The translations under genes and the position numbers were made by a program. Under the pieces are notes generated by a model, which saw only the letters and a list, made by a program, of their open reading frames with translations, had not been told where the DNA came from and did no database searches. From an uncultured Corynebacterium sp. (GTDB taxonomy: Bacteria > Actinomycetota > Actinomycetes > Mycobacteriales > Mycobacteriaceae), in assembly GCF_946222305.1 (NCBI RefSeq), contig NZ_CAMIHZ010000031.1:1-27402 (forward strand): a stretch of 27,402 bases of DNA. Direction: 5' to 3'. Shown here one piece after another: positions 25,125 through 27,402 of this stretch. The stretch's first letter is position 1, and each line of letters begins with the position of its first letter.

Positions 25125-26156
25125 TTAGAGTGGGAAACCCTGCTTCCCTCTGTCGCTCACGCGCCGAGCAGCTCGGACGCGAACCGGGGCAGCACGTGAG
25201 TTCTCTTCGATCTCCGCGTCGGTGGCTTTTTCGGCGCGCCGCGTGATCATCTCGAATTCGGGTTCAGTGCCAGGAAGTTCCATCGGAAGGCCAGCCGGAG
25301 TCTGGGAAGTCGAGAGCTGAGTGAAGGTTTTCTTCACGATCTTGTCTTCCAGCGACTGGTAGCTCATGTAGACGTTCACTCCCCCAACGTGCGTCCACGC
25401 CGCGGCTAGTGGGAGTGCATTTTCCAACGCTTCGAGCTCGGCATTAACTTCGATGCGCAGCGCTTGGAAAGTGCGCTTCGCCGGGTGACCGCCCGTGCGA
25501 CGCGCGGCGGCTGGAATCGTGGCATAAAGCAGCTCGACGAGACGCGCGGAGGTCGTAAACGGTTCCTTGTCGCGCTCACGCAAGACTGCCGAGGCGATCT
25601 TGCCAGCGAAGCGCTCGTCGCCATATGTCTTGAGGATGCGTGCCAAGTCCCCGTGAGAATACGTGTTGAGGATCTCCGCAGCGGTCAGCGGCAGGCGAGG
25701 ATCCATGCGCATATCCAGTGGAGCGTCCACTCGGTAGGCAAAACCACGGTCCGCCTGATCCAATTGCATGGAAGAGACACCGAGATCGAAGAAGAAAGCA
25801 GAGATCCCAGTTCGCTTCACGTCACTGGGGATTCGATCCAAGGCTATGAGGTCCTCGATCGCTTCCGTGATTCCATCAAAGCGGGTGCGATAGGCAACGA
25901 AGCGATCACCAAATGGCTGCAAGCGTGCCGTGGCTTCTTCCAGAGCATTCGGGTCTCGGTCGAGGCCGATGACAATGGCGTCATCAAAAGAAGAGAGAAA
26001 GGCTTCGGTATGACCGCCGGCACCAAGCGTGCCATCGACGATGATCGGGGTGGCCGGCGCGTTATCGCTATGAATGCCACGTGCCACCAGTTCGACCATG
26101 CGGTCGCGCATGACGGGTATGTGCCCGTGCTGGGGTGGTTCGTTAGTTGCGGTCAT
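25125..26156 (-). CDS. rsmH: 16S rRNA (cytosine-1402-N4)-methyltransferase RsmH (MraW)
   Basis: Methylates N4 of C1402 in the decoding centre of 16S rRNA with S-adenosylmethionine. I start it at ATG 26156 (343 residues), where AGAAAGGAGG is only 4 bases upstream; the in-frame extension to 26252 lacks this and would run through non-conserved sequence. Motifs include HIPVM near the N-terminus, the SAM loop DGTLGAGGHT (41-50), FFFDLGVSSMQLDQADRGFA in the middle, and HPAKRTFQALRIEVN in the C-terminal half. Length is slightly above the usual 310-330. It is separated from mraZ by 302 bases that contain a very large stem-loop, so its expression may not simply follow mraZ. Confidence 0.97.
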   Translation of the reverse strand: MTATNEPPQHGHIPVMRDRMVELVARGIHSDNAPATPIIVDGTLGAGGHTEAFLSSFDDAIVIGLDRDPNALEEATARLQPFGDRFVAYRTRFDGITEAIEDLIALDRIPSDVKRTGISAFFFDLGVSSMQLDQADRGFAYRVDAPLDMRMDPRLPLTAAEILNTYSHGDLARILKTYGDERFAGKIASAVLRERDKEPFTTSARLVELLYATIPAAARRTGGHPAKRTFQALRIEVNAELEALENALPLAAAWTHVGGVNVYMSYQSLEDKIVKKTFTQLSTSQTPAGLPMELPGTEPEFEMITRRAEKATDAEIEENSRAAPVRVRAARRVSDRGKQGFPL

Positions 26157-26311
26157 CTTTCCTCCTTTCTCCTCTTGCTCTGTCCATGGGTGGAACTGTG
26201 GGTCTTGTATGGGGGTTGTGTTTGCCAACTTCAGTAGGTGCTGCTGCTCCACCGAGCTAGCGCTTGGGGGGGGTCGCGCTCTATTGAGTGAGCGTCTAAG
26301 AGGTAGCTAGC

Positions 26312-26416
26312 AAAAAGAGTGTGAACAGGGCCTCACCTGCGTGGGTGTGGGTTTGATATTGGGGAAGTACATCAAACGTCACGTCGTCCACGCAGGTAAG
26401 GGCCTGCGCACACTCT
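26312..26416 (-). terminator. Large imperfect stem-loop with T-tract between mraZ and rsmH
   Basis: On the minus strand the arm 26416..26388 pairs with 26344..26316: A-T, GAGTGTG/CACACTC, a mismatch, a G-U, CAGG/CCTG, a C-C mismatch, then 14 pairs from CCT through ACCTGCGTGG/CCACGCAGGT with one G-U. An inner stem GTTTGAT (26377..26371)/ATCAAAC (26357..26351) caps it after a 10/6-base internal loop. TTTTT (26316..26312) follows at once. The structure starts 43 bases after the mraZ stop and ends 155 bases before rsmH. It could be a terminator or attenuator, an RNase III site, or an inserted palindromic element. The pairing is certain from the sequence; the function is inferred. Confidence 0.75.
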
Positions 26417-26458
26417 CGCGAGCCCTCCATCGCCCAACAGCGACTTTGCACTGTGGGG

Positions 26459-26890
26459 TTAGAGGAATTCAGCGAATGCTTCATCATCACCCGCAGAGAA
26501 CTCCTCTTCGTAGCGAGCACTGTATTCCTGCCATGCCTCCGCATCCCAGACTTCGACGAAGTCCACGTTGCCAATAACCACGCATTCCTTAGACAAGCCC
26601 GCGTAGTCGCGGTGCCCAGGAGCGATGGTGATTCGACCTTGGGAATCTGGGTTTTGCTCGTCCGCACTCGCCGCGAGGTTTCGGACGAACGCCCGAGCCT
26701 TGGGGTTTGTACGAGAGGCTGCAGCAGCTTTTCGTGCACGCACAAGAAATTCGTCACGCGGATAAATAGCCAAGCTGCGATCCTGCCCCTTGACGACCAT
26801 GAGGCCGTCTTCCAAATCCGCGCGGAACTTCGCGGGAAGTGTTAGGCGACCCTTGTCGTCGAGCTTCGGGGTAAAGGTGCCAAAGAACAT
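26459..26890 (-). CDS. mraZ: Transcriptional regulator MraZ
   Basis: DNA-binding protein that controls its own dcw operon. I start it at ATG 26890 (143 residues, the common length) with AAAGGAG 10 bases upstream; an in-frame extension to 26926 would add only 12 unconserved residues. The protein has two copies of the MraZ/AbrB-like half: one with DDKGRLTLP (11-19) and one with DSQGRITIA (82-90), each with the DxxxR motif used for DNA contact. The protein assembles into ring oligomers that bind direct GTGGG repeats, and three such repeats lie upstream at 27041-27070. The C-terminus is acidic (EEEFSAGDDEAFAEFL). It is the first gene of the cluster. Confidence 0.97.
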   Translation of the reverse strand: MFFGTFTPKLDDKGRLTLPAKFRADLEDGLMVVKGQDRSLAIYPRDEFLVRARKAAAASRTNPKARAFVRNLAASADEQNPDSQGRITIAPGHRDYAGLSKECVVIGNVDFVEVWDAEAWQEYSARYEEEFSAGDDEAFAEFL

Positions 26891-26990
26891 CTGAACTTGG
26901 CTCCTTTCCCTTCCGACTCCTTGCACTGTTCAGTTGTCACTCATGAAGTTGTTTGCCGGGGTGATCCCGGTTTTCGGTTTCGCTTCTGGC

Positions 26991-27020
26991 GGCATATTCA
27001 CTGTTCACAGCGCCTGTCGA
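26991..27020 (-). promoter_or_regulatory. Candidate mraZ promoter
   Basis: TCGACA (27020..27015) and TATGCC (26996..26991) on the minus strand are 18 bases apart, resembling a housekeeping -35/-10 pair. The spacer carries the palindrome CTGTGAACAG (27010..27001). A start near 26985 would give a leader of about 95 bases with a small CCGGG/CCCGG hairpin. Motif-based and unproven. Confidence 0.45.
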
Positions 27021-27040
27021 CCCATCAGCTCACCAACGTC

Positions 27041-27070
27041 CCCCACTTTACCCCACTTCACCCCACCAAG
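27041..27070 (-). promoter_or_regulatory. Putative MraZ operator: three GTGGG repeats with 10-bp period
   Basis: Read on the minus strand, GTGGGG occurs three times in exact 10-base steps (27066..27061, 27056..27051, 27046..27041), separated by TGAA and TAAA. MraZ of E. coli and mycoplasmas binds repeats of this type, with the same spacing of one helical turn. The array lies 20 bases upstream of the candidate -35 and about 150 bases upstream of the mraZ start codon, which fits autoregulation. Confidence 0.8.
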
Positions 27071-27402
27071 ACCAGTACACGCCGAAAAAGTCCCGGTGAG
27101 TTTGGGAAACTTTAGCTGAACTTTCCTCAGCGCGAGACCGTGGATCCAAGCAATCGTCACCCAGGTGCGAGGAGACCGTGAAACTGTCGCCAGAGAAAGC
27201 GCTGTTTAAACCTGACAATAGCTGGCCTCCACCCAAGCTGACATCAGCGCAACTACCAAGCGGAACGAAGGTGGGGAATTTTCCCTATTTTTTAGGATTG
27301 AAGCTTAATGAACTACTGCACGCATGTGGGACATCGGCGCATGAAACAGCTCGCTAAACGCACGCAGCACAGGGCACTCGCCCCCCCTACACCCCCCCCT
27401 AC
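27071..27402. other. Region upstream of the dcw cluster, no gene recognised
   Basis: About 330 bases to the right edge with no convincing gene. It contains GGGA/TCCC flanking ATTT at 27274-27285 followed by TATTTTTT, too short a stem to call a terminator. Plus-strand and minus-strand frames stay open at the extreme right end but are too short to judge. The last 22 bases are two C-tracts, seven and eight long, each followed by TAC. Confidence 0.5.

Noticed and set aside
26157..26252. 32-residue N-terminal extension of RsmH
   Set aside because: The internal ATG at 26156 has a near-perfect ribosome-binding site and starts the conserved region, and the extension is not family-like.
26296..26757. 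Minus-strand frame of 153 codons overlapping mraZ and the stem-loop
   Set aside because: It is out of frame with mraZ and runs through the palindrome; mraZ itself explains the coding signal.
26891..26926. 12-residue N-terminal extension of MraZ
   Set aside because: MraZ proteins typically begin at MFFGTF-type sequence; the shorter start also has the better ribosome-binding site.
27274..27294. GGGA-ATTT-TCCC followed by TATTTTTT as a plus-strand terminator
   Set aside because: A 4-bp stem is too weak, and no plus-strand gene precedes it.
27309..27402. Plus-strand ATG with AGGA about 10 bases upstream, open to the right edge
   Set aside because: Only about 31 codons are visible and the end runs into C-tracts; a gene cannot be supported.
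1..27402. CRISPR array, insertion sequence, prophage, tRNA or defence genes
   Set aside because: Looked for regular spaced repeats, transposase motifs, cloverleaf-like stretches and defence domains; none seen. Apart from the half-size EamA gene the window is core chromosome.

Overview
The window is a stretch of a G+C-rich actinobacterial chromosome, almost certainly Corynebacterium or a close relative. The reasons are the gene order of the division and cell-wall (dcw) cluster (mraZ, rsmH, ftsL, ftsI, murE, murF, mraY, murD, ftsW, murG, murC, ftsQ, ftsZ, pgeF, yggS, sepF, yggT, divIVA), the lack of ftsA and ddl inside it, a meso-diaminopimelate type MurE, a long coiled-coil DivIVA/Wag31 typical of tip-growing mycolata, and an ileS gene controlled by an actinobacterial translational T-box. 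Every recognised gene lies on the minus strand, so the biology reads from right to left. There are no tRNA or rRNA genes, insertion sequences, phage genes or CRISPR arrays.

Right end to about 24000: about 300 bases without a recognisable gene, then a promoter region with three 10-bp GTGGG repeats that match an MraZ operator, then mraZ. Between mraZ and rsmH lies a very large imperfect stem-loop followed by five T residues. It looks like a terminator/attenuator or an RNase III substrate, and I consider it the most interesting non-coding feature here. rsmH, an FtsL-like gene and ftsI follow, with spacers of 128 and 163 bp, the second holding a 7-bp hairpin.

About 24000 to 7300: a tight run of peptidoglycan precursor genes (murE, murF, mraY, murD, murG, murC) mixed with septum genes (ftsI, ftsW, ftsQ, ftsZ, sepF). 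These genes make UDP-MurNAc-pentapeptide, attach it to undecaprenyl phosphate, convert it to lipid II, polymerise and crosslink it (FtsW/FtsI), and position the FtsZ ring with its membrane anchor SepF. Several junctions overlap or abut. A clear intrinsic terminator closes the run after yggT.

About 7300 to 5400: a 550-bp spacer with repeated short motifs and a likely promoter, then divIVA, then a small two-helix membrane protein.

About 5400 to 1: an isoleucine T-box leader and ileS (a long, eukaryote-like IleRS), a half-size EamA-type membrane protein that seems to have lost its N-terminal domain, and DNA polymerase IV (dinB), which runs off the left edge.

I found no wholly new system. The novelty is in cis-regulatory structures and a few protein peculiarities, listed as findings.
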